Below are positions 52,278 through 60,273 of a stretch of DNA of 64,000 nt, in pieces. Location of the stretch: NCBI RefSeq assembly GCF_006968745.1, contig NZ_CP030118.1, forward strand, positions 4,042,674-4,106,673, written 5' to 3'. The first letter of the stretch is position 1; the number at the start of each line of letters is the position of its first letter. Source of the DNA: Brasilonema sennae CENA114 (lineage in GTDB: Bacteria > Cyanobacteriota > Cyanobacteriia > Cyanobacteriales > Nostocaceae). A model generated the notes under the pieces. That model made no database searches, was not told the origin of the DNA, and saw only the letters and a list, made by a program, of their open reading frames with translations. The translations under genes and the position numbers were made by a program.

Positions 52278-52536
52278 AGAATCTCCGCTCTCGCCGTGTT
52301 GCTTCTCTTGCACTGATAATCCGGATACGCTCATCTTGATCGGTATGAGAAACCAGCAGCAAGCGATCATACCTGGATAATCCGATAGTAACGTATCGGC
52401 TCTCTCCTATCGAGTGGTCAGGATCTGGAAACGTTATCGATAGGCGATCGCCAAATACAGTAGCGGCTTCCTGGAATGAAACGCTGTGCTTTTTAAGATT
52501 TGTGTCTGCTTTATCAGGATTCCACTCAAATTCCAT
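52261..52536 (-). CDS. brnT: BrnT-family ribonuclease toxin
   Basis: 91 residues from the ATG ending at 52536; a longer frame to 52593 lacks similarity. Family marks: MEFEWNPDKADTNLKKHSVS, FQEAATVFGD, ESRYVTIGLS, RIRIISAREATRRERRFYE. BrnT is a RelE-like ribonuclease that blocks translation; the RIISAR motif carries conserved residues. Forms an operon with the antitoxin. Confidence 0.85.
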   Translation of the reverse strand: MEFEWNPDKADTNLKKHSVSFQEAATVFGDRLSITFPDPDHSIGESRYVTIGLSRYDRLLLVSHTDQDERIRIISAREATRRERRFYEEGD

Positions 52537-52591
52537 GCTTAAAGGTGCATTATCCGTTGTTTTACAGCGCTTATTCTTATAATAAGACCAC

Positions 52592-52668
52592 AAATCGTAG
52601 GGTGGGCATTGTCCATAAAAGCTATGTGATGGACATTTGAGATATTCGTGGTAATGCCCACCAAAGCA
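52592..52668. repeat. Stem-loop dispersed repeat (pair with 21914-21992)
   Basis: CAAATCGTAGGGTGGGCATT ... GGTAATGCCCACCAAAG, an imperfect hairpin of about 77 nt. The inverted homologue lies at 21.9 kb. It lies between brnT and xisI. Confidence 0.65.
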
Positions 52669-52691
52669 GAAAACCGAAGATTAGTTCTTGC

Positions 52692-53027
52692 TCAAGCAAC
52701 ACCATAATCTGTGTACTGGCGCTTGTAGGGAGGTTGCAACCCCAGCACAATATCCTCTGGTGGTACTCCCATTTCGACTAATTCCTCTGCTGGATTCTGA
52801 TCCGTTAAATTCTGCTGAAGCCAAATTTTTCCATCTTTAATGTCGAAATGCATCACGCATCGATAAACACGATTAAACTGTTGCCAACCTACATTCATCC
52901 ACTGGTAATGATCTCGTTCGGTATCTAACATGAGTTGGACTTCTACGTCGTTATCTGAGATATCTTCACTGGCATAACGAGTCAGCAGTGTTTTAATATA
53001 TTCTCGATATTTTGCTACCTTATCCAC
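52692..53027 (-). CDS. xisI: XisI-family protein, second copy
   Basis: 111 residues with a GTG start ending at 53027. VQLMLDTERDHYQWMNVGWQ, KIWLQQNLTDQNPAEEL and DIVLGLQPPYKRQYTDYG are family motifs. It differs enough from the 51.6-kb copy to be an old paralogue. Its XisH partner is reduced to a short C-terminal stub overlapping its start, so it may now rely on another XisH. Confidence 0.88.
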   Translation of the reverse strand: MDKVAKYREYIKTLLTRYASEDISDNDVEVQLMLDTERDHYQWMNVGWQQFNRVYRCVMHFDIKDGKIWLQQNLTDQNPAEELVEMGVPPEDIVLGLQPPYKRQYTDYGVA

Positions 53028-53112
53028 CGCACAATCACCTCATTTGCTGGATCATACACAATTAGCAGCACCTGATATTGTTGTACCGCAATAAATATCT
53101 CCAAATCAAGCC
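53011..53112 (-). pseudogene. xisH stub (C-terminal ~30 codons)
   Basis: Upstream of the second xisI the minus strand reads VQQYQVLLIVYDPANEVIVR and then a stop overlapping the xisI start, the usual XisH end. Everything before it is gone; the sequence changes to the 3' flank of the HEPN gene. Confidence 0.7.
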
Positions 53113-53126
53113 AGCGATTAAACTAC

Positions 53127-54647
53127 TTACTGACTTTTATGTGAGGAGCCTCCGATTGGCTGTTCGATAGCTCTCTGTAAATTGTCTAATGAGTAATAGT
53201 CTATATACTTGCCTTCAAAACCTAAAATCCTTAGCATAATTCTATGGAACAGCGTCTGATACGCACTTGTAAGTTTACTCATTTCACGACGCTCTGCTTC
53301 ATCAGAAGCATCTATTTGCGAATGTACCATCTTATTTCTAGCTTTCATCGCTTTTTCTTCTATTTCACCTAAAATTAATTGAATATCCGCAAAAAAATTT
53401 CTCAGGGTTCCATTTACTCCTAGTTGGTACGAATATGCTCCTAGAATTTTGTTTAGAACTTTCTCACCGTTCGGTTTAATCTTCAACTTATTTTCTATTG
53501 ATGTTAATTCCTCTTTTAAAATTTCCTTAAATTCCCCTTTTGGGATATAATTACCTATTAATTCAATTGATCGATATTTACAATATTTTGCTGATAAAGT
53601 TTCGATTCCTGCTGCTAAAGTAGGTAAATTATCACCAATGGGTAATTCTTTCGATAACCAGTAACGATGTAAAGCACTTTTAAGATGTAATGGTTCTCTT
53701 AAAGACAAGTAATTGGGAATTAACTGTTGTAAAACTTCTTCTGTTTTTATATTAAAATCTTCTTGAAGCCTGACAGGTGGAAAGTCAGGCGATTGACAAG
53801 TCGTTATTAAATTATGACCTAGTGAGTAAGGGGGATTTTTAGCTATTTCTTGAATTGCATATCCAGACTTGTCAAACTCAGTTAAACCAATATTAAAAAG
53901 CTGACGACCAGCAATGAAACCAACAATTTCCGCTATAGATTCTCTTTCTCCTGATTCAGGTATTCCACCCCACTCTTCTCTATACTCAATACCTAAACAA
54001 TTTGACCAATTAGGAGCAAGATACTTAGGTACATCATGAATAACAAACTTTAAGTTATCTAATTGAATGACTACATAGTCAAGCTTGGTGGTTTGATTAT
54101 CAGGAAACTTAAAGTTAGTCTCTTCAAAAGATAGTCTATTTCTTGTATATTCTACTGCTAACTCCCTACTTGTCATACGAGTGTAGAAGTCTTCTTTTGG
54201 TCCATTAAGGTACCATTCCGTTAACCACGCTATTTCTTGAGAAGAATAAGATGTTTTGTATTTTTTAACAACATTAGATATATAAAAATTAACTTCAAAG
54301 TCTAGAAGAGATTGATTAAGATTATTACGATTACTGCTGATAGGGAATTGGCTACCAGAGTCAAAGAAGCATCGGTTGAATTTATAAAACCATACTTGGT
54401 CATCAACTTCTAAGTCTACAGGTAAGAAGTAGCCTTCTGTATCTACTTTCATCCATTTATCTATCCATATCTCTAGTTCATTTATATGAAAAAGCTTTCC
54501 AGTTAGTTTTGCATTTATTCTATATGAATCATCTCTATATATCTCTATTCTCTCTGCTCCAGGCGGTAATAGGTCTAATGAATTTAACACTTTTACTTCA
54601 TATTTTTCCTGAAGTCCTTCCCATTCCAGTTTTGAAATAAATCTCAT
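53127..54647 (-). CDS. Large HEPN-motif protein (ApeA-like, possible abortive-infection protein)
   Basis: 506 residues from the ATG ending at 54647; a TTG three codons earlier is possible. The C-terminal third is helical and contains RNKMVH (near residue 436), the R-x4-H catalytic signature of HEPN ribonucleases, preceded by ILGEIEEKAMKA. The N-terminal two thirds are beta-rich (ERIEIYRDDSYRINAKLTGK) like the ApeA N-terminal domain. ApeA-type proteins are known anti-phage systems that probably degrade RNA on infection. The gene is visibly more AT-rich than its neighbours and lies in a toxin-antitoxin/XisHI island, which suggests transfer. Family assignment is from motif and architecture only. 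Confidence 0.6.
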   Translation of the reverse strand: MRFISKLEWEGLQEKYEVKVLNSLDLLPPGAERIEIYRDDSYRINAKLTGKLFHINELEIWIDKWMKVDTEGYFLPVDLEVDDQVWFYKFNRCFFDSGSQFPISSNRNNLNQSLLDFEVNFYISNVVKKYKTSYSSQEIAWLTEWYLNGPKEDFYTRMTSRELAVEYTRNRLSFEETNFKFPDNQTTKLDYVVIQLDNLKFVIHDVPKYLAPNWSNCLGIEYREEWGGIPESGERESIAEIVGFIAGRQLFNIGLTEFDKSGYAIQEIAKNPPYSLGHNLITTCQSPDFPPVRLQEDFNIKTEEVLQQLIPNYLSLREPLHLKSALHRYWLSKELPIGDNLPTLAAGIETLSAKYCKYRSIELIGNYIPKGEFKEILKEELTSIENKLKIKPNGEKVLNKILGAYSYQLGVNGTLRNFFADIQLILGEIEEKAMKARNKMVHSQIDASDEAERREMSKLTSAYQTLFHRIMLRILGFEGKYIDYYSLDNLQRAIEQPIGGSSHKSQ

Positions 54648-54776
54648 ACTATGCAATCTACAGGGTACAACACAGTATAAGTGATATTTAGAGATATTTA
54701 ATCCTTCAACTAAAGGATAAATCCAAGGTTAAATTCAGGAAACCAAAGCTTCATTGTCTTAATATAACGCGCTCAC

Positions 54777-55376
54777 TTATTGGCTTAGGTTGGCAATTGC
54801 ACCCTCTGGAAAAATCCGAATCAAGTCCAAGAAAGCATCTTCAAACCCAGGAATTAGCACCGACTGATTCACCAGAGAAATCTGTTTACTCAGATAGTTA
54901 AACTCACCTTGAATATTTTGATAAGGTTGACTGTAACGTTCTAATTGACGAGCGTGCAAATTTACGATCCAGTAATCGGAAATTCCAGCTTCTGCGTACA
55001 GCCTTAGCTTCGTTGTTTGATCATAAGTCAATGTGGAATCAGAAATTTCAACAACAAGCAAAATATCTTCGGGATAGGGATGGTGAGCAAGATAGTCAGC
55101 TTCATCTCCTCGTGCAATCACTGCATCTGGTTCAGGCTCACTATCTGATGGGAGAATGATAGGTTCTTGACAACGCACGACAGCTCTATCGCCTAGCAAT
55201 CGATCAAATTGACGGCAAAGTCGAGTTGTACAAAATGTATGAGGTGTTCCCTTTGCAGTCTTTTGGATCAATTCTCCTCGAATCAATTCAATCCTATCTC
55301 CCTCCGTCAAAAATCCGAGTGAAATCAGTCGATGATATTCGTCGATTGTGAATCGTTTTGGTTTAACAACAGTCAT
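54777..55376 (-). CDS. Uma2-family (DUF820) endonuclease-fold protein
   Basis: 199 residues, the standard length. Motifs: RFTIDEYHRL, LIRGELIQK, PEPDAVIARGDEADY with the catalytic Asp, LLVVEISDSTLTYD with the E-x-S pattern and TKLRLYAEAGISDYWIVNL. This PD-(D/E)xK family is vastly expanded in cyanobacteria; its biological role is not settled. It borders the HEPN gene. Confidence 0.88.
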   Translation of the reverse strand: MTVVKPKRFTIDEYHRLISLGFLTEGDRIELIRGELIQKTAKGTPHTFCTTRLCRQFDRLLGDRAVVRCQEPIILPSDSEPEPDAVIARGDEADYLAHHPYPEDILLVVEISDSTLTYDQTTKLRLYAEAGISDYWIVNLHARQLERYSQPYQNIQGEFNYLSKQISLVNQSVLIPGFEDAFLDLIRIFPEGAIANLSQ

Positions 55377-55420
55377 GGCATTTATTAGATGTAGCGGCTT
55401 CCACCTTAAATGTAATAAAT

Positions 55421-56620
55421 TTAATTTGCACCCAACGCCTCAAATTGTTGCCAACACAGATACAATGCACGCGGAACGTGAAAGCAACCCTTCCATTTGC
55501 CACCTTTAAGATTTAACAACACTTCTCCACGGCGATTGAGGTATCCAAACCACTCACCGCATTCTGGATCAGCAAAGTGCGACCAAGCGTAATCATGGAT
55601 CTTGTGATACCATTCCCGACATGCTTCACGTTCTGTTAGGCGATTGCCTACGGCAGAGCTATGCTTAACGCCCATCGCCAATGCAACCAAAGACTCTAAA
55701 TGAACCCACCAAAGTTTTTGATCCCATTCCAGTTGCTGTGGCGGATGACCATCTGCATCCATAAAATAATACAATCCGCCGTACTCACTATCCCAAGCAA
55801 AATTCAGGATATTTAGCACCACATCAACCGCTTGGTTAATCGTTTGAGTATCGTTGCGACGACGAGCAATTTCCATGATAAACCACATCGCTTCAATACC
55901 ATGACCGGGATTTATCAGACGTCCCTCAAAACAATCAATGTGCGAACCATCCGGAGCAACATTTTCAAACATCAATCCGCGTTCTTTGTCAAGAAAATCG
56001 CTCATCACTTCTTGAACGGTTGCAGTCAAGACGTTCTCAAGGGTTTCGGTTGGTAGTAGCCATTCCATTTCTAGAGTCAGATTGGCTAAAATCATCGGTA
56101 CTGCCAGAGATTTCATCGGACGCGTACCAGGATAGGTTTTGGTATACTTGCCTTTGGGGTTATCTTGGCGGCGCAAAACATTGTTGTAAGCTTGCATAGC
56201 TACATCTTTTGCCCATTCTTCGCCAGACGCAAGGGCATATTGGCTAAAAGCCATTGCTGCAAAGCAATCAGAAAACATATTGTAAGGCTGAACCAGTGGC
56301 TTCCCTTCACGGGTTAGGGCAAAGTACCAATTTCCGTCAGCATCTCGACCATGTTGGGCAAGAAAATTCGCGCCATTGCTGGCAATTTTCAGCCAGTTTT
56401 CGCGTTTTTCTAGCTGGTTGTAAAGCATGGAGAAAGTCCACACCTGGCGGTTTTGCAGCCAGATAAACTTATCTGTGTCATAAACTTTCCCCTGACGATC
56501 AAGACAGGTGAAATAGCCGCCTTGCTCCCAGTCAATCGAGTGTTTTTCCCAAAACGGGAGTACGTCATTGAGGAGCGCGTGTTTGTAAAATTCAGCAAGC
56601 TCTTTAAAGTTGTACTGCAT
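55421..56620 (-). CDS. AGE-family sugar 2-epimerase/isomerase
   Basis: 399 residues, an (alpha/alpha)6-barrel enzyme related to N-acylglucosamine 2-epimerase and mannose isomerase. It begins YKHALLNDVLPFWEKHSID; the active-site histidine region is NPGHGIEAMWFIMEIARR (near residue 243), with WWVHLESLVALA and ADPECGEWFGYLNRRGEVL further on. It could interconvert GlcNAc and ManNAc or an oligosaccharide end. The NahK-like kinase at 50 kb might share a pathway. Full length, no damage. Confidence 0.88.
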   Translation of the reverse strand: MQYNFKELAEFYKHALLNDVLPFWEKHSIDWEQGGYFTCLDRQGKVYDTDKFIWLQNRQVWTFSMLYNQLEKRENWLKIASNGANFLAQHGRDADGNWYFALTREGKPLVQPYNMFSDCFAAMAFSQYALASGEEWAKDVAMQAYNNVLRRQDNPKGKYTKTYPGTRPMKSLAVPMILANLTLEMEWLLPTETLENVLTATVQEVMSDFLDKERGLMFENVAPDGSHIDCFEGRLINPGHGIEAMWFIMEIARRRNDTQTINQAVDVVLNILNFAWDSEYGGLYYFMDADGHPPQQLEWDQKLWWVHLESLVALAMGVKHSSAVGNRLTEREACREWYHKIHDYAWSHFADPECGEWFGYLNRRGEVLLNLKGGKWKGCFHVPRALYLCWQQFEALGAN

Positions 56621-56653
56621 AGATATCTGTTACTTAATCTGTTACCTACTTAC

Positions 56654-57020
56654 ATCTTGCACCTAACCGGAGTACGCCAGGAACTGAAGTTCCTGGCTAA
56701 TAGCTTAAGTCCGTTAAAACGGAACGGCACATGCTAACTCCTGCGGAGACGCTGCGCGTTCGCCTCCGGCGTGCGCTTTGCGCTTACAAGTCGGGAAACC
56801 CGGACGCCAGATACCTACGGAGGGAGACCCTCTCCGTTTGCGTAGCGCCCCCTTCGGGGCTAGTTGCCACAACGGGGGGAACCCCCGCAAGGCACTTCTC
56901 TCTGCAGTACTGGCTCCCCAACGCAGTGCCTCCTAAAAGACTTACCCAGTCAGTTTTAACGGACTTGGGCTTTAAGCCAAGAAATTTATTTATTGGCGGA
57001 CGAAAATTATGGTGCAAGAT
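56654..57020. mobile_element. MITE-like element with ATCTTGCACC termini, copy B (carries a nested repeat)
   Basis: 367 bp with the same perfect 10-bp termini as copy A (ATCTTGCACC at 56654-56663, GGTGCAAGAT at 57011-57020). The shared internal parts GTCCGTTAAAACGGA and TTAAGCCAAGAAATTTATTT are split by a GC-rich insert at 56728-56936. Its right end overlaps the last codons of tmk: the reverse strand of this terminus encodes the final residues and the TAA of tmk. Confidence 0.75.
56728..56936. repeat. GC-rich palindromic repeat nested in MITE-like copy B
   Basis: Contains GGAGACGCTGCGCGTTCGCC, GTGCGCTTTGCGCTTAC, GTCGGGAAACCCGGACGCCA and GCGTAGCGCCCCCTTCGGGG. The last is shared with the nSTAND1 relic. 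All short frames over it are artefacts. Confidence 0.75.
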
Positions 57021-57672
57021 CTAAATTATCCTTTTTCTCGTCAATCCAAGCTTCTAGCCTAGCGGTTAAAATTGCCTGAATTTTTTGTTGTACAGCTTCT
57101 TGACTCAAGCTACCATCGACACGAACAATTTGCTCTGGGTGAGAGTCGGCTAAGTGTGCATATCCTTGCTGGACGCGACGATGAAAGGCTATTGTTTCTT
57201 TTTCAATGCGGTCAAGTATATCGCCACCTCCTCGTTTTCGAGCAAGTCCCACCTCAACATCAACATCAAACCACAAAGTTAGGTCACTTTCTAACCCGGA
57301 TGTCGCAATGGTGTTTAGCTGATCAATTAAATTGATATCTAAACCACGTCCCCAGCCTTGGTAGGCAATGGTAGAGTGAGTGTAGCGATCGCACAAAACA
57401 ATCGCCCCATCTTGGAGAGCTGGCTTGATAACTTGTTCTACGTGTTGCGATCGGTCAGCAGCATACAAAAGTAATTCAGTTTTATCTATAATAGAGTGAG
57501 AGCCTGCTTCTAACAAAAGTTTTCGCAGATACAACCCTAACTCTGTTCCTCCTGGCTGACGAGTCACAACTACCGAAGTCTGAAAACTTAGTAACCACTC
57601 CTGCGTGAGCTGTATTTGACTAGTTTTACCGCAACCTTCCACTCCTTCAAATACAATTAATTTACCCTTCAT
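57007..57672 (-). CDS. tmk: Thymidylate kinase
   Basis: 221 residues. P-loop EGVEGCGKTS at 9-18, DRY motif LCDRYTHSTIAYQGWGRGLD, the RQPGG motif near residue 40, LID region RKRGGGDILDRIE. Phosphorylates dTMP to dTDP for DNA synthesis. Its last residues (DLAP) and stop codon come from the terminal repeat of the adjacent MITE-like element, so the natural C-terminus has been replaced by a few codons. The core is complete, so activity should be unaffected. Confidence 0.95.
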   Translation of the reverse strand: MKGKLIVFEGVEGCGKTSQIQLTQEWLLSFQTSVVVTRQPGGTELGLYLRKLLLEAGSHSIIDKTELLLYAADRSQHVEQVIKPALQDGAIVLCDRYTHSTIAYQGWGRGLDINLIDQLNTIATSGLESDLTLWFDVDVEVGLARKRGGGDILDRIEKETIAFHRRVQQGYAHLADSHPEQIVRVDGSLSQEAVQQKIQAILTARLEAWIDEKKDNLDLAP

Positions 57673-57843
57673 TTTTTTTATAATTTTTTCAAATTTTTAT
57701 TATCTCATCATGACTAGCAGTTTACCTAGTCATCCTCGATATCACCCGATTGGGTGACCCAAATGGATGAAGTCTAGTTAATAACAAACATTGTATTCTT
57801 TGTATCAACGAGTAATAAACAGTAGCAATAAACAAACTTAACT

Positions 57844-58026
57844 ATGAGTAATCAACAACAAGCAGATATGAAACTAGCATATCAAGCAGCGGCAGAAATG
57901 ACATATATTGTAGCCGTTGGTTTGAGTAAAGTAATGGAAAAGCAGAAAAAAAGACCACTCATTAGCAAGCGACAAAAGCGAGTCAAATCAAAATCAGAAT
58001 CTTCTATCGTTGGAAGTTCTATTTAA
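57844..58026 (+). CDS. Small basic hypothetical protein
   Basis: 60 residues, no ribosome site that I can see. N-terminal half helical (MSNQQQADMKLAYQAAAEMT), C-terminal half very basic (KQKKRPLISKRQKRVKSKS). No family recognised. Could be a real small nucleic-acid-binding protein or a chance frame. Confidence 0.35.
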   Translation: MSNQQQADMKLAYQAAAEMTYIVAVGLSKVMEKQKKRPLISKRQKRVKSKSESSIVGSSI

Positions 58027-58339
58027 TACATATTTTTAATAATACAGTGGTTCTGTTGTTGCACCCCACCAAGGTAGGGGCACAGTATGCTGTGCCTTGG
58101 ATAATACCTGCTCACGCGTTGGTCAACCTTTTTCATTCCAGAGAGGTTCTATCTGCTTTCCCTTGGCATTCAGGCTCAACAAAACATGACACTCTGTATC
58201 AAAAACGAGTATTCAAGTTGAGCATTTTGTCAAGGAAGTTCCTAAAGGGAACCGCTAGCCCCTAAGAGGAGCCGGAGCTAACGCTAAGATTAACGCGTGA
58301 GCAACTTCACTCAAATCAACTACCCACACCAAACTCGAA
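58027..58339. other. Intergenic region
   Basis: About 310 bp. It has a short hairpin GGCACAG TATG CTGTGCC at 58079-58096, part of a dispersed repeat type, and an AGGGAACCGCTAGCCCCTAA stretch near 58245. No gene is seen. Confidence 0.4.
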
Positions 58340-58861
58340 TCAAGATTTTGGAGATGGACTGGTTACGGGTTTAGCAGTACCAGATGCTGGTTTTGAACCC
58401 GGTTTCTGGTAATACCCTGCAACTTTTTTTACATAGTCAGCAGTGAAGCCGCTGTTGCAGCCTGTGTAGTTACCAGTCATCCACCAACAAGCAACACCAC
58501 GCACAGCAGCCGTTTCATTGTTACCACTAGCAGTCAACTGCTTACTTAACTCCCGGCGTGTAATACATGAGACCACTTCGCGTGCTAACCCAGCATCACT
58601 GTCAAACTGCGCTGGTGTCACTTCCTTCTTAAGACAATTTTTTGACCAGCCTTTAAGGGTTTCTGGTTTGACTCGCCATTCACTGTAATATCCATCATCT
58701 TTACTACCACTTTTCGGCGGTGCTGCTTGCCGCAGTGCTTCTACCATAGCGTTTATTTGGTTTTGGGACGCTGACGACTGTGCTTGAGCTAAAGAAGATT
58801 CTGGCAAAACGAGTGAAGACAATCCAAAGCTCAGAAGGACTCCACTTAGTAGTAATCGCAT
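58340..58861 (-). CDS. Exported cysteine-containing protein, function unknown
   Basis: 173 residues from the ATG ending at 58861 with AGGAG 8 nt upstream; the long upstream extension is not protein-like. Signal peptide of about 26 residues (ends LAQA). The mature part has four cysteines (NCLKK, SCITRRE, ACWWMTG, GCNSGF), probably two disulphides, and a Pro/Ser/Lys-rich tail. The fold is unknown to me. Periplasmic or secreted. Confidence 0.7.
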   Translation of the reverse strand: MRLLLSGVLLSFGLSSLVLPESSLAQAQSSASQNQINAMVEALRQAAPPKSGSKDDGYYSEWRVKPETLKGWSKNCLKKEVTPAQFDSDAGLAREVVSCITRRELSKQLTASGNNETAAVRGVACWWMTGNYTGCNSGFTADYVKKVAGYYQKPGSKPASGTAKPVTSPSPKS

Positions 58862-59127
58862 TAATTTTCTCCTCACGACGTTAAACTTCTCTGTTATAGC
58901 AGAATTCGTAAAACTGAAAACTTTCAGGGTTGGATAAGTCTTTTTTAAACTTTGTTTCAACCTAGGAATCATTGCATAAAAATTTCGATATCTTAAAGAG
59001 AGCGCTTTATTGAAATCAAAAAAGTAGAGATAGCAAAGCGAAAATATCATGAACTTTGCTCTGGTTTGTCTTGCATTTAAACTTGTTTTTTTGCAATAAG
59101 TAAAAGTCTTGGTTGGAGGTGAGCACA

Positions 59128-59229
59128 ATGACAGGAATGCTTTGGTTTGCAGGTTTTTGCTTTCTTTGGCTTATTGGTATAACCCTTTTAGCAGAAATTT
59201 GGTTTTTTGAGGAAGAGCAGGAGTTTTGA
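59128..59229 (+). CDS. 33-residue single-pass membrane peptide
   Basis: MTGMLWFAGFCFLWLIGITL is followed by an acidic end (EIWFFEEEQEF). It has an excellent ribosome site, GGAGGTGAG, 5-9 nt before the ATG, rare strength for chance. One transmembrane helix with an acidic C-terminal tail. It resembles, in size and shape, small subunits of photosynthetic or respiratory complexes, but I do not match it to a named one. Confidence 0.6.
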   Translation: MTGMLWFAGFCFLWLIGITLLAEIWFFEEEQEF

Positions 59230-59299
59230 CGACAAATTGTGATGTTTTCTTTTACAGAAGACGGTGAAAAAGCCTCGTCCCTTCTAGGATATTGTTGGC

Positions 59300-59440
59300 G
59301 AATCAGGAGTTATATACCGCACAGACTTGTTCCCAGTCTCAGACTGGGAATACAGTTATCAAGGCTCCGCCTCGCGTTTAAGGGGACGAGAGGCGGAGCC
59401 TCTGAGTTGGCATTACCTGGCTGAGCCAGGTAACGAGGGA
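59300..59440. repeat. Cluster of three hairpins
   Basis: TTCCCAGTCTCAGACTGGGAA, then GGCTCCGCCTC...GAGGCGGAGCC, then TTACCTGGCTGAGCCAGGTAA, each a near-perfect palindrome, within 140 bp before the MBL gene's stop. Likely terminators or dispersed repeats. Confidence 0.75.
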
Positions 59441-59456
59441 TAAAGTTTGAGGTTTC

Positions 59457-60236
59457 TTAAACATTCAACACTCGTTTTTCTAACTTCACCTCAAAGCGAT
59501 CGCCTGGTTTAGGATCTATCACCTGCGTTGATAAATTGTTCTTTTCTAGTAACGAACGAAATTCCTCAATGCTTCCTTTCGTCTGAAGAAAAGAGTTAAG
59601 TAATCCCTCAAAAATCACATCTCCTCCAGCAGCGGTAGATATCATAACTTGAGGTTGCAACCACTGAGCAACTTCTAAGGCGTATTTATTCCCCTTGATA
59701 AATGCGCCAACTAAAGGTAAACCCAACTCAATCAAAGGAGTAATGACAATATCCACTGGAGGAATTTCCTTGAGTGTGGAGGAATGATTTCCATGAGGCT
59801 CGTAATAAAGAGTCAAACCGCTTTCCAATTCTTTGAGGAGATAACCATTTTCCACCAAATTTAGACCAACCAGTGAGCCAGGAGTTGCTTTAATTTCAAC
59901 ACTTTGATTCAGGGTGAAGCTTTGCCCGTGAGCAAGTGTTGTGATTTGAGTGTAATTTAACTGCTGTACAACTTTAGTAGCATTGGGAGAAGCTACGACT
60001 GGAATATTGTGGTCAAGTTGCTTGAGCGTTGGTGGATGAGCATGGTCTTCCAAACCTTGAGATAGCAAAATTAGGTTTATGTTCTCTGGTATTGGGCGTT
60101 GTTGCGATCGCGAGCCTTTAAAGAACCAATTCTGACCGCTAAAAGTTAACGAATCAACTAGCCAAGGATCAAGAAGTATCCTTTGTCCTCCGATTTCAAT
60201 CAGCCAAGAATTGCTGTCTAACCAAGTTAAATACAT
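59457..60236 (-). CDS. MBL-fold metal-dependent hydrolase (UlaG-like)
   Basis: 259 residues from the ATG ending at 60236 (MYLTWLDSNSWLIEIGG); a GTG seven codons upstream is possible. The beta-lactamase-fold start GQRILLDPWLV and the motif LSQGLEDHAHPPTL replace the usual HxHxDH, leaving DHAH as partial metal site. Related to UlaG-type proteins. The lost first histidine may alter metal binding. It is downstream of a CrtI-like gene on the same strand, 38 nt apart at the preferred start, so a two-gene operon is likely. Confidence 0.8.
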   Translation of the reverse strand: MYLTWLDSNSWLIEIGGQRILLDPWLVDSLTFSGQNWFFKGSRSQQRPIPENINLILLSQGLEDHAHPPTLKQLDHNIPVVASPNATKVVQQLNYTQITTLAHGQSFTLNQSVEIKATPGSLVGLNLVENGYLLKELESGLTLYYEPHGNHSSTLKEIPPVDIVITPLIELGLPLVGAFIKGNKYALEVAQWLQPQVMISTAAGGDVIFEGLLNSFLQTKGSIEEFRSLLEKNNLSTQVIDPKPGDRFEVKLEKRVLNV

Positions 60237-60273
60237 AAACTTTTGTAAAGATAACACCTAAATTAATTATGAA

